Assembly: GCA_001661515.1 (NCBI GenBank)
Contig: LUVW01000052.1
Span: 1,147 to 39,055, forward strand
DNA from: Capniomyces stellatus
Taxonomy: Eukaryota; Kickxellomycota; Harpellomycetes; Harpellales; Legeriomycetaceae
DNA: 37,909 bases
Reading direction: 5' to 3'
The translations under genes were made by a program, and so were the position numbers. The notes under the pieces are model-generated. The model was not told the origin of the DNA, did not search any database, and worked only from the letters and a program-made list of their open reading frames with translations. Below, one piece after another: positions 21,056 to 30,764 of this stretch; within the stretch, counting starts at the first letter, position 1; the number at the start of each line of letters is the position of its first letter.

Positions 21056-21290
21056 TACAAGGTCAGCAATAGCAAGAGAACGAGCATTTCGTAAATGGGC
21101 GAATCTCAGAACATGGATCAAGGGCCTGACTAAAAAGCCGATGCAGCACAAGAAAGATACTCGGGTATGTGGTTATCTACGCTGGACAAAACGCTTTGAC
21201 AATGACGATACTGTTGTATGTTTTGTTGTGTTGATTTTGTTGCCAATAAACAAATAAAATAATAATAAATAAGAAAAGTAAGATAAAATA
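21056..21290 (+). mobile_element. Second LINE-like fragment with related 3' tail (copy 4)
   Basis: From about 21060 an open frame of roughly 47 codons runs to near 21200 (containing FRKWANLRTWIKGL and GYLRWTKRFDND), different from the coding end of copy 2. It then enters TTGTATGTTTTGTTGTGTTGATT and a CCAATAAACAAATAAA tail closely like the other copies. This suggests a related element, or a different part of one, sharing the tail recognised by the reverse transcriptase. The coding part is not assigned to a family. Confidence 0.5.
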
Positions 21291-22598
21291 AGTATAACAC
21301 TACTTTTAGGTTTATTAGCTTTTCAAAACTTTATTAGCATATTTATTTGGTCTTGTCAGTATATAACAGTTGAAGGAATCGTTTCCTCATGAGTGCATTT
21401 ACATATTAATTGCCAAGTGAAATCATCAGAGAAATCACCGAAATTAAATGTGAAATCAAAGTATAATGGCGACAATCACTCGAGTATTATGTGGTGGTTA
21501 TCATGCTCTTTATTGGAAAGCACAGTCAGGCAAATCTGCAACTTTCGCCGAATGTAATCAAAGGCGTTCAAGGTCACTCTGAAGAAATCAAAATCATTAA
21601 TCCAATAAAACAAAAACAAAAACGTGAAGAAAAAGATAGTATGAGCTGACCAGAGGGTAAATATACACTGGCAGTGGTATAGAACACGGATACTTTAAAC
21701 CCCAATTAGTAACGCAGTTATTAGGCTGTGGTGGTGATGTGAAAATTAGTAATTTTGATAGTAGTATAAAAGCACAGTTGGCAAATCCTAAAGGTGAGGT
21801 CGATGGACATTACAAACAGACAATTAAATGATGTTTCAGTGATTATAGGTTGAAAGTGGGATGGTGCTGAAAAGCATGACGAATAAACCACCGAACTGCT
21901 GTTTTTTTTACACTCTGAAATAGAGAAATATTATGGATAGAAAAACTATGGTGGTAGTAATAATAAACATTAAGCCTAACTTACTTTGGAGACATAATTG
22001 GGTGTTGTTGGTATATATTAAAAGTGTAATACTCCAAAAATAGGAAATCTCCATACTAGTATTGTCGAGTCTTAGCTTGCCTTTTGTCTTTTTGAGTAAC
22101 CTCCAAGTCAGAGAACAAAGGAAAGATAGGATAAAAGATTCTCGGGTAGATTCAGATAATTACAACAAATTCTGAGGATTATTAGTGCTGAATGTAAAAT
22201 CGGTGAGATAACCAAAAGTATTGTTTGCGAGTTTATCAATATGGCTTGCCAATAATTAGAATGCCTTTTATTTAGTAAAGTTTAAACTAAGAGTTGATGA
22301 GATAGAATGGTCGAATAACTTGGTTTTATTGTATTGAATGCCAATACTTGGTAATTAAAGTCAAATTAGTAGCATTATGCTTTTAAAGCCAAAGTTTGTG
22401 GTTTTATTTTTATTCACGCTTTTTGGGGAAAGGTTGTGAAAAAAAAAAGTATTTAAGTGGATAGTTCCGTTGTATTTGAGAGATGTGTATATATCTATCA
22501 TATTATTAAATTCGTTGGAAAGTACTACTGTATTGATACTGATACTTGACAATATACTTCAGGCAATTTAATATATTTTTTTTTAGCAACCCCAAGTT
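21291..22598. other. Intergenic region upstream of the pacifastin-like gene
   Basis: No gene was recognised; frames are short and of random composition. The sequence is AT-rich but less repetitive than the 12-18 kb stretch. Confidence 0.5.
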
Positions 22599-22606
22599 TA
22601 TAAAAA
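22599..22606 (+). promoter_or_regulatory. TATA box of the pacifastin-like gene
   Basis: TATAAAAA lies 92 bases before the ATG at 22691, preceded by a T-run. Placement fits a fungal TATA element, and the transcript leader would be A-rich. Confidence 0.4.
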
Positions 22607-22690
22607 TACATTTGCACTTTAAAAAGAGCAATTTAAAATTAGCACCAACAACATCAACAGCAAAAGTCAAGCTAGACCAAGAGAAAAACA

Positions 22691-24355
22691 ATGAAGTTCA
22701 CGTTATTATTGCCATTGATTCAAATATCCGGTGCTCTAGGGTCAATAGTGACGTTGGTTGAGGTGGTTACCAAGTGTAAACCCGAGGGGCCAATAGAGCC
22801 AAATTCGTTGGAGCAAATATGCATAAGGCAGTATGGGACTGGATCTATTTTGGCTCAAGATGGATGCAACACGTGTAGGTGTGGACCAACAGGATTGGCT
22901 TGCACAGAAAGAGTGTGCGTGAACACGGTGACAGAGGGAACATTGTTTGACAAATGTGTTGTTCAATACGGATCAGGAAGCTTTAGGAGCAATGATGGAT
23001 GCAATACGTGCTTCTGTGGACCATTTGGACCAATATGTACGACGGTGGCTTGTGTGTTTACAAGCAGCGCAGTTGCAACTACAATCACCAGGAACCCACA
23101 GACAGTAACAGTCGACGACAGCAAATATGCTAAATGTGTTAAGCAATACGGAGCGGCACCATTTACACCAAGCGGGGGGTGCGGGGAGTGCAAATGTAAC
23201 GTTGATGGGTTGGCGTGCACACAAGATGGCTGTGTAACAACACTTACACCATACCAAGCGTGTGTAAACAAGTATGGAGCCTATTCATTTACTGATTCTG
23301 ATGGATGCAGCGTTTGTTCTTGCCAAGAGGCAGGAAAGGTCTGTGTTAAGACATACTGCCCACCAATCAAGGAGTCAAAGTATGAAAAATGCGTCAGAGA
23401 AAACGGAGGACCATCGTTCATGGCACCAGATGGATGCAACACATGTAAATGCACTGATGGCGAGCCACTGTGTACTTTGATGGCTTGTAAAGAATCGGAA
23501 TATGACAAGTGTGTGAGAGAAAACGGGGGAGCTACTTTCATGGCACCAGATGGATGCAACACTTGTACCTGTGTTGAGGGCGGGAAAAGGTGTACTTTGA
23601 TGGCTTGTGAAGAGTCAAAATATGACAAGTGTGTGAGAGAAAACGGGGGAGCTACTTTCATGGCACCAGATGGATGCAACACTTGTACCTGTGTTGAGGG
23701 CGGGAAAAGGTGTACTTTGATGGCTTGTGAAGAGTCAAAATATGACAAGTGTGTGAGAGAAAACGGGGGAGCTACTTTCATGGCACCAGATGGATGCAAC
23801 ACTTGTACCTGTGTTGAGGGCGGGAAAAGGTGTACTTTGATGGCTTGTGAAGAGTCAAAATATGACAAGTGTGTGAGAGAAAACGGGGGAGTTACTTTCA
23901 AGGCAGCAGACGGATGCAACACATGTCAATGCACTGAGGGCGGGCCACTGTGTACTTTGATGGCTTGTAAAGAATCCGACTATGATAAGTGTGTGAGAGA
24001 AAACGGGGGAATTACTTTCATAGCACCAGATGGATGCAGCACCTGTACCTGCAAAGTGAGTGGGGTAGAATGTATTGCGCAAGAGTGTGGAACCGAGTCA
24101 CCTTATGACAAGTGTGTGAAAGATAACGGGGGAGTTACATTTAATGCGGGAGACGGATGCAACACATGTACCTGCACGGCGACCGGACCAAATTGTACTA
24201 CAAAGGATTGTGGAGGCGGCGGCGACGGTGGAATGATCCCAGGAGGCACAAAAGAATACGACGAGTGCGTAAAGAACCACGGCGGAATGGCCGTGTTTAA
24301 ACAAGGAGAAATATTCTGTAGATGCAACCAGGATGGAACTATAACATGCGAATAG
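22691..24355 (+). CDS. Secreted multi-domain pacifastin-like protease inhibitor
   Basis: The 554-residue intronless product has a signal peptide (residues 1 to about 17), a VVTKCKP module at 25-31, then 11 complete Cys-rich domains and one degenerate one. Each complete domain follows C-x(14)-C-x-x-C-x-C-x(6)-C-x(4)-C, most with CNTC and CT (for example DGCNTCTCVEGGKRCTLMAC). That is close to the pacifastin inhibitor pattern C-x(9-12)-C-N-x-C-x-C-x(2-3)-G-x(3-6)-C-T-x(3)-C of arthropod serine protease inhibitors. Domains start near residues 41, 86, 146, 188, 231, 271, 311, 351, 391, 431 and 472; the last (523-554) keeps four cysteines. Domains 6-8 are identical in DNA and protein. The first Cys gap is slightly longer than in arthropod members, so homology versus convergence is open. 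Likely role: blocking extracellular trypsin/chymotrypsin-type proteases, perhaps of a host gut. This is inference. Variable residues lie just before the last CT pair, where the reactive bond sits in pacifastins. Confidence 0.8.
   Translation: MKFTLLLPLIQISGALGSIVTLVEVVTKCKPEGPIEPNSLEQICIRQYGTGSILAQDGCNTCRCGPTGLACTERVCVNTVTEGTLFDKCVVQYGSGSFRSNDGCNTCFCGPFGPICTTVACVFTSSAVATTITRNPQTVTVDDSKYAKCVKQYGAAPFTPSGGCGECKCNVDGLACTQDGCVTTLTPYQACVNKYGAYSFTDSDGCSVCSCQEAGKVCVKTYCPPIKESKYEKCVRENGGPSFMAPDGCNTCKCTDGEPLCTLMACKESEYDKCVRENGGATFMAPDGCNTCTCVEGGKRCTLMACEESKYDKCVRENGGATFMAPDGCNTCTCVEGGKRCTLMACEESKYDKCVRENGGATFMAPDGCNTCTCVEGGKRCTLMACEESKYDKCVRENGGVTFKAADGCNTCQCTEGGPLCTLMACKESDYDKCVRENGGITFIAPDGCSTCTCKVSGVECIAQECGTESPYDKCVKDNGGVTFNAGDGCNTCTCTATGPNCTTKDCGGGGDGGMIPGGTKEYDECVKNHGGMAVFKQGEIFCRCNQDGTITCE
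23501..23880 (+). repeat. Three identical 120-bp tandem units inside the pacifastin-like gene
   Basis: Three consecutive 120-bp units, each one 40-residue domain, are identical at every base read, including third positions. Flanking domains 5 and 9 differ at many sites. This points to very recent duplication or to gene conversion. Confidence 0.9.
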
Positions 24356-24750
24356 TTTGGATAGCTGTGCTAGTCAAATAAGCATTTTATTGGCGTATTT
24401 TCTTGGATCTCTGGTTTGATCCTTGGCGCTAGTAAATAAAGGAGTAGGGAAGGGGAGGGGGGAGGAAATGAAAATCAAAAACAAAAAAACAAAAAACAAC
24501 GAAAAAAGCACTCATTTATGATTGAATATTTATATATTTATTAATTATTTTTTTAACAATATTTTGATAATAATGTTATTAAATAAAAAGCTACTTGTTA
24601 CGACCTTCAGCAATAAAAAAAAGCGGTACAAAAAAAAGAGAAAAAAATAAATAGAAAATGAGTGTAGAAGCGAAGAATACGTGTAAAAGAGAATAATGAA
24701 TGTAAAAAAAAACAAATAAATGTGAAAAAAATGGATACTCACAAGTTAAA
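24356..24750. other. Convergent intergenic region between the pacifastin-like gene and MTC1
   Basis: A 395-bp stretch with a G/A-rich run near 24441-24470 and long A-runs; no gene. AGTAAATAAAGG near 24430 could serve the + gene's polyadenylation. Confidence 0.5.
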
Positions 24751-26172
24751 TCAATAATATTCAGAAATATACTGGTTAGCCAGAGTTTTCACAGAGAGCA
24801 TAAGAGCCTCCATGAAGCATTCCTCGTTGATTTGGGTGGCTTCAAGGTCTCTTGTAGAAGAGACATCAGAAGGAGCAGAGTGATCGGTGATAGCGGGGTT
24901 ATTGTTTTGGGATGTGGTGGAGCTTGAGTTGAGTTTGGCAGAGTTGTCGAAGGGGTTTGCCCATAGAGAGATGGGGAGCATTTGAGAGAAGGTGTGGAGG
25001 TTAGTTTTGGACTTTGGATCGTAAAGAATGACGCAGATGACGAGGTATACGCTGTGGTTTGATAAAGTGTATTGGAATGGTTGGGCACACAGGTAGAGGG
25101 TATCGGGATCTGGTTGCGGAGATTTCTGGGGGAGTTCCGGCTGAGTGGCGGGAGCTTCTGGGGCTTTTGCGGGAGGGCTGGAGTCAGTTGAAGTGGGAGC
25201 TGGGGCGGGAGTGGGAGTGGGAGTGGGAGTAGGAGTGGGGTTAGAGGTGGATTTGCTAGAGTCGAGCTGTATGGCTAGCTGAATTGCACTGAATGCAGCA
25301 CCGTAGGCAGAGTCAAAGTCTTTGGGGAGGGTAAATGTGTCGCTTCTTTTGGTCTGTAGCAGTTCAAAGCCGTCGAGGTTGGAGCTTTCGGCGTCTCTAT
25401 TGACAACAGAAAGGTCAAGGTCAAAGTAGAATTCCTGGTTGCTGCTGCTTTTGCCATTATTGTCATCAATACTGTTGTTGTTGTTGTTATTGTTATTGCT
25501 GGTGGTAGAGTAAAATTCAAAGAGCTCGGTTAGAATCCGGGTAACCATAAGGTCAGCGTTGTTGACGTGGATATTGTCAATGAACCTGACGTTGACAGTT
25601 TTCACTTTTGGGGGTGGCGGTGCAAGAGTGTCGATAACGTGTTCAAGGCCTCTTTGAAGGTCGTTGGTGATCGCTTTTATTTGGTCCGAGTTGATTAGGC
25701 TTTTCAGGTTGGTTTCCATCTTCTTGGCCGAGTCCAGGTTGCGGACGTTGTCTATTGTGCCTTTCAGCTTCGTTATTGAGTTTTGGATTGGCAATGTGTT
25801 GTCTACTAGTGCGGTTGCTTGGCCCCATAACCCGCCCCAGCTCCAGTTGTCGGCCTTTTGGTCCGCTGGTGCTGCTGCTTTTGTGTCTTGCGAAGCTGGA
25901 ATAGCTTCTTGTGCTGTCTTTGTTATTTCGTCTATGAACTGCAGCACATTTTGCGAGTCTGAGCTTTTGGTTTCGCCGCTCTTCTCCCCCGCCGTAGTTT
26001 CATCTGGATTTTCGCCATCTTCAAACTGGTCAGTCTCATTAACATCAAGCGTTTCCAAAAAAGACAAAACATCTGCTCTTGTTTTCGAGCTTTCAATCGA
26101 CTTTAACGACTTGCTTGAAGACGTTGCATTGTTGGCCGTTTCCTTTGCACTTTTTGTAGTCTTGTCTGTCAT
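24751..26172 (-). CDS. MTC1: MTC1-family protein (maintenance of telomere capping 1)
   Basis: The single-exon 473-residue protein is near the length of yeast Mtc1 (478). It opens with a Ser/Thr/Lys-rich segment, then TRADVLSFLETLD and VLQFIDEITKTAQEA, and the WSWGGLWGQATALV block typical of the family, followed by a predicted helical region (KLKGTIDNVRNL, LINSDQIKAIT). A beta-rich C-terminal half begins near KTVNVRFIDNIHVNNADLMV. Lineage-specific low-complexity inserts are a run of Asn in the middle and a Pro/Thr alternating tract ((TP)n, then APAPTSTD). In yeast the protein is cytosolic and linked genetically to telomere capping and to COPI-coated vesicle traffic; the biochemical role is not settled. 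Its start is 426 bp from the mutase stop codon on the same strand. Confidence 0.8.
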   Translation of the reverse strand: MTDKTTKSAKETANNATSSSKSLKSIESSKTRADVLSFLETLDVNETDQFEDGENPDETTAGEKSGETKSSDSQNVLQFIDEITKTAQEAIPASQDTKAAAPADQKADNWSWGGLWGQATALVDNTLPIQNSITKLKGTIDNVRNLDSAKKMETNLKSLINSDQIKAITNDLQRGLEHVIDTLAPPPPKVKTVNVRFIDNIHVNNADLMVTRILTELFEFYSTTSNNNNNNNNSIDDNNGKSSSNQEFYFDLDLSVVNRDAESSNLDGFELLQTKRSDTFTLPKDFDSAYGAAFSAIQLAIQLDSSKSTSNPTPTPTPTPTPAPAPTSTDSSPPAKAPEAPATQPELPQKSPQPDPDTLYLCAQPFQYTLSNHSVYLVICVILYDPKSKTNLHTFSQMLPISLWANPFDNSAKLNSSSTTSQNNNPAITDHSAPSDVSSTRDLEATQINEECFMEALMLSVKTLANQYISEYY

Positions 26173-26598
26173 TTTGTTCTTGTTTTGCTTTAATTTATTT
26201 CTGTTGTTGCTGATGATTGCTGTTGATTCTTTAGAACTTGTCAGCGCTCTTTTCCTTGTTGGAATTGGAATTTATTATGGTTAATAGAAAAAAACAAACA
26301 AGCAACAAATAGCAGTCTAAATTATGGCGGAATGGCACTTGTTAATCGCGGTTTAAATTTACTTTATTGTTGATAAAATGTTGGTTGAGAAGGAACGCTT
26401 TCCAATTTCATAGTCAATTACTGTTGATTGTCTCGAGTTTTACTGGCAAATAACTCTACCAATCACAAGCTTCAGAAGAACATTGAATCTGGCTAGAAAG
26501 CTGCTAACCAATAAACAAGAGTGTACAAGAAGACTACGATTTAAAATAGAAATAACTTGCAAAAATAAGAAGAAAAAAAGTAAGAAAGAAAAGGTAGA
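26173..26598. other. Intergenic region between methylmalonyl-CoA mutase and MTC1
   Basis: Both genes are on the minus strand, so these 426 bp hold the mutase 3' flank and the MTC1 promoter. A + frame reaching to 26284 is the antisense of MTC1 and is not a gene. Nothing else is seen. Confidence 0.5.
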
Positions 26599-29046
26599 TT
26601 AAGCAGCAGATAATCTCTGGTCAATTTTACTGAGCATATCAAGAGCAGAGTCAGGGATTGGGGTTCCAGGGCCATATACAGCCGCGACGCCGTGGTCAAA
26701 CAGGTACTGGTAGTCCTGTTTAGGTATAACACCGCCAACAATGACCATGATGTTTGAGGCACCAAGCTTGTTGAGCTCGGAAATGAGTTGAGGAACAAGA
26801 GATTTGTGGCCGGCAGCAAGACTAGAAACACCAACAGCATGGACATCAGAGTCAATGGCGAGTTTAGCAGCCTCAGTAGGCGTCATGAACAGCGGACTGA
26901 CATCAACGTCAAAGCCGAGATCGGCGTACCCCGAAGCAACAACATTAGCGCCTCGGTCGTGTCCGTCCTGGCCCATCTTGACAATAAGGACTCTTGGTCT
27001 TCGTCCGTGCTTGGCTTTAAAGGCCTCAGTTTCGTTGATGACGGCATCGACTTTGTTTCCAGACTTGTTGCTGTACTCGGCCTTGTACGTGCCGCTAACC
27101 AGCAGGGATGGGGGCGAGTGGCGGCCAAATACCTTTTCAAGGGCAAAGGAAATCTCGCCCACAGTTGCACGGGCCTTGGCAGCGGTAATAGCGAAGGCCA
27201 GCAGGTTTCCGTCGCCTGATTTTGCGCACTTTTCGAGGTCTGCAAGGGCCGCAGCAACAGCGTCTGAGTCGCGGTTCTTCTTGACGAGCACCAGCTTGTT
27301 CTTCTGCGACTCAAGCACGCCCTTGTTGTCGATAGACAGGACATCAATTGACCCTGCACTATCGGTGTTTGACTCGGGGATCTTGTACTTGTTTACACCA
27401 ACAATCGTCTCGGTTCCGTCGTCGATCTTGGCCTGTCTTCTTGCCGCCGACTCCTGGATCTTCATCTTGGGCATCCCGGTCTCAATTGCCACCGACATGC
27501 CGCCCATATCCTCAATCTCGTTGATCAGCTTGAGTGCCTCGTCGTATATGTCGTTTGTCAGCGACTCCATCATGTACGACCCTGCAAACGGATCAATCAC
27601 TTTTGGAATGTTTGCCTCCTCCTGCAGTATCAGCTGCGTGTTTCTCGCCACTCTTGCACTGAAGTTTGTTGGTAGCCCAATCGCCTCATCCAGCGCGTTT
27701 GTGTGCAGCGACTGCGTTCCTCCCAGCGTTGCCGCCATCGCCTCCACCGTCGTCCTAACCACATTGTTGTACGGCTCCTGCTCCGTCAGCGACCACCCGC
27801 TCGTCTGGCAATGCGCCCGCAGCTTCAGCGAGTTCTGCTTCTCCGGGTTGAACTTCTCCTTCACCAGGTTCGCCCACAGCCTCCGCCCCGCACGCATCTT
27901 TGCTATCTCCATGTAAAAGTTCATCCCAATCCCCCAGAAAAACGACAGTCTCGGCGCAAAGTCGTCCACCTTCAGCCCGTTCTTGATCCCCGTCCTGATA
28001 TACTCTATCCCATTCGCTATCGTGTACCCCAGCTCCAGCACATTGTTCGCTCCCGCCTCCTGCAAGTGGTACCCCGATATACTAATTGTGTTGTAGTTGT
28101 TCATATTCTCCGACGCATATCTGAAAATATCCCCAATTATACGCATACTCTCCTTAATCGGGTAAATAAACGTGTTTCGAACCATAAATTCCTTCAGAAT
28201 ATCATTCTGCACCGTTCCCCTCATATCCTCGTACGAACACCCCTGCTCCAAAGCCGCCACTATGTACATTGCCAGCACCGGCAACACCGCTCCATTCATT
28301 GTCATACTCACACTCACCTTGCTCAAGTCTATCCCCTCAAACAGCCTCTTCATATCCTCCACCGAATCAATCGCAACCCCCGCCATCCCCACATCCCCAC
28401 TCACTCTCTCGTGGTCACTATCATACCCTCTGTGCGTCGCCAAATCAAACGCCACCGACAACCCCTGCTGCCCCGCCTTCAAATTCGCCTTGTAAAACGC
28501 ATTGCTCTCCTCCACCGTGCTAAACCCTGCATACTGTCTAACCGTCCACGGCCTCAACGTATACATTGTCGCATACGGCCCCCTAGTGTATGGGTACACC
28601 CCCGGAAGCTCTTTTGCCATTCCCTTTGTGTCCTCCGACGTGTACAACGGCTTTACCTTAATCCCCTCCAATGTCTCCCACGTCAGCAGCTCTTCTGGGT
28701 TCTTGCCCTTGCACTCCTTTGTCGCCAGCTTTATCCATTCGCTGTCCAATCCTGATTTTACTTTGCCGGCCTGTTCCTTTACCTCTCTCTATACAATTTT
28801 TTTGTTGTTATTATTATTACTTGCTCTACTTTTACTAGTCAGCACCCTCTCCCTCTTCTTTTTTCTTCTTCTTACTTCACCCTACCCCTCTCCCAAAGTC
28901 AAACTTACTGTATTTGATATCCCTCTTGATAAGCCTCCTTTCCCCAAAGCAACTATCCCTACTTTTGGAAACACTCTGCTTGGCCCATCTCGATTGAGCT
29001 TATAAATCAAACTCTTGGACCTGTTTGCAATATTCAACTTTTGCAT
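26599..29046 (-). CDS. Methylmalonyl-CoA mutase, mitochondrial, cobalamin-dependent (two exons)
   Basis: The enzyme interconverts (R)-methylmalonyl-CoA and succinyl-CoA with adenosylcobalamin, the last step of propionyl-CoA breakdown. Exon 1 is 29046-28909 and exon 2 is 28788-26599 on the minus strand, giving 775 residues (human 750). The 120-bp intron runs GTAAGT...TATAG, with CTGAC as a likely branch point, phase 0. Exon 2 alone has no ATG before the conserved region, so exon 1 is needed. It encodes 46 residues rich in Lys/Arg and lacking acids apart from one Asp, a good mitochondrial presequence. The catalytic barrel shows [38 protein letters not shown] and [14 protein letters not shown]. 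The C-terminal B12 domain has DGHDRGA at 654-660 with the cobalt-ligating His at about 656, then GGVIP and YGPGT. Substrate and cofactor motifs are intact. The gene implies use of imported B12, since fungi do not make it. Confidence 0.95.
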
Positions 29047-30764
29047 CACACTCATTGCCTATTATTCTTTTTATTTCCACCCTTTACTTTTGTGTGCCTT
29101 TTTATGTTGTTTTTTTGTATTTCCTTTATTTTTTTTGTATCCTCTTTATTTCTTTGTATTTTCTTTATTTATTTTTTCGCTCTTATGAAAAGCTAATATC
29201 TAGTAAACAAAAAAAAAGATATCGGTGAGCGTTACAAGATACACCAAAAGACTATCTCCCTTTGTTTTGTTTATAAATATATTATCTTGCTATCTTTGTA
29301 TCTTTGCCTGTTTTCATGCGTACTTTGAAATCGATATCACGTCTTGCCTTGTCTTTTTTTTCCCATCTTTTTCTTTTTTCGTCTAAACTGCCTAAGCACA
29401 GCCAAAAAGCCATTAATTCGGTAAGTTTAAAACTGACTGAATTATGCAAGGTCCCTATTAGCCCTTTTTTTTGTTGGTTGTATTTTTGGGGTAGATGTCC
29501 TTTTTTTTATTGCAATCATGCTCGCTTTTGAGCTTGTTTACATCCCAATAATAGAATTTGCTGTCAGTGCACAATTTAAAATTAGATCAAACCATTATTT
29601 CTCCACACACTACCTCTCCCCCTGGTTTTGTTTTTATTGCCTCCAAACCTTTACTTATTTACACCTATTGCTTTAATTTATTTATTCTTGCTTTTATTGA
29701 TTGCAAGAATTCGTCTATTTTTCAAGCTTATCTAATCATCTGCCAAATAACCACCCAATATACGCATGTATCCATCCTATATCCCACACTACCCAAAGTT
29801 CAGAGTGTTAAAAAGCAGCAAGCGGCAAATTGCAAAGCCATTCAACAATTTACTTTGAAAGCCTGAAAACTCGCTCGGAAAAGATCCATAAAACCAATCA
29901 AACCGAGCCCAGGAGCTTTCAGCTCGTGCTTACAGTTGCTTTTGGCTTCCTCAGCCTCAAAGCGATTCGCTAAGCAGCCTGTTTCATGTTAATTATTCCA
30001 TGTCTACAACCATCAACCATTTCCGCTTTTTCCACAGCTATTGCCTTTATTTTTTAACAATAAAAAGAACAGAGTTTAATTAAAAAAAAGTTCCAGTAAA
30101 AAAAACAATTCCAAAAGACGTTTAAAGAGTATAATTCAATCTCAATGCCTGTTGCTAGTGACCGAGAGACTTGGGAGCAATCAACCCTCAAAGACTATCT
30201 TGTTTATTTATCCAGATTATTCTTATTTCGGCCCGTATGTTGGTAATATCAACCCGCCTTGATTTAGTCTAGCTTCAAAGTTGACCTTGATGATACAACA
30301 ACTCTTTTGCTCAGACAAATAGTCAATGTCACATGTGCTATGTTTGTCGTCAAATCAAAAAAGCAACGTCAAAGTCTGATTTAAATAACAACTAGTGTGC
30401 ATACCACACTATACAGCCATAGATACCTCGAAACAGGTTGTTAATCAACGCTGCAACAGCTACTTTTGCTTCACGTTCAAATATCTTACTGAACCACTTT
30501 CTTCAATAACATGATATAAACCATAAAGCTGATATAGAATGAAGAATCTATATGGAATAATGAAAAGCAAATAAACAACAAAAAATAAAGAAAGGAAGCA
30601 AAAGAGTAGGACTAGTTAAAAAAAAAAATAAGAAGTGTAAAAGTAAAAGTAAAAAAAGGGAAAGGAAAGGCTAGCAAGTATTGAGAGGGTAAAGTAAATA
30701 GCAAGAGTAGTAATGGATTGAGCTGTATATTAGTATGATTGTTTAGTAACTTCTTTTGGTAGAA
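29047..30764. other. Intergenic region between MAK16 and methylmalonyl-CoA mutase
   Basis: It has T-rich sequence at 29090-29180, a less AT-rich island at about 29860-29985, and AT-rich remainder. A 102-codon frame at 29558-29866 (+) lacks a convincing start and has random composition. The island contains GAGCT-TTC-AGCTC (29913-29925) and flanking CGAGC/GCTCG, so it could fold, but no known RNA family was recognised. Confidence 0.45.

Noticed and set aside
23281..23922. 213-codon minus-strand frame with perfect repeats
   Set aside because: It mirrors the 120-bp repeats of the pacifastin-like gene. It has no signal or family, while the sense strand has a signal peptide and conserved cysteines.
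26804..27916. 370-codon open frame on the + strand
   Set aside because: It lies exactly antisense to the methylmalonyl-CoA mutase coding region, whose protein is highly conserved. The antisense product is Ser/Ala/Leu-rich and matches nothing known.
27703..28755. 350-codon open frame on the + strand
   Set aside because: Also antisense to the mutase; extremely Arg/His/Leu-rich, an artefact of the GC-richer coding DNA.
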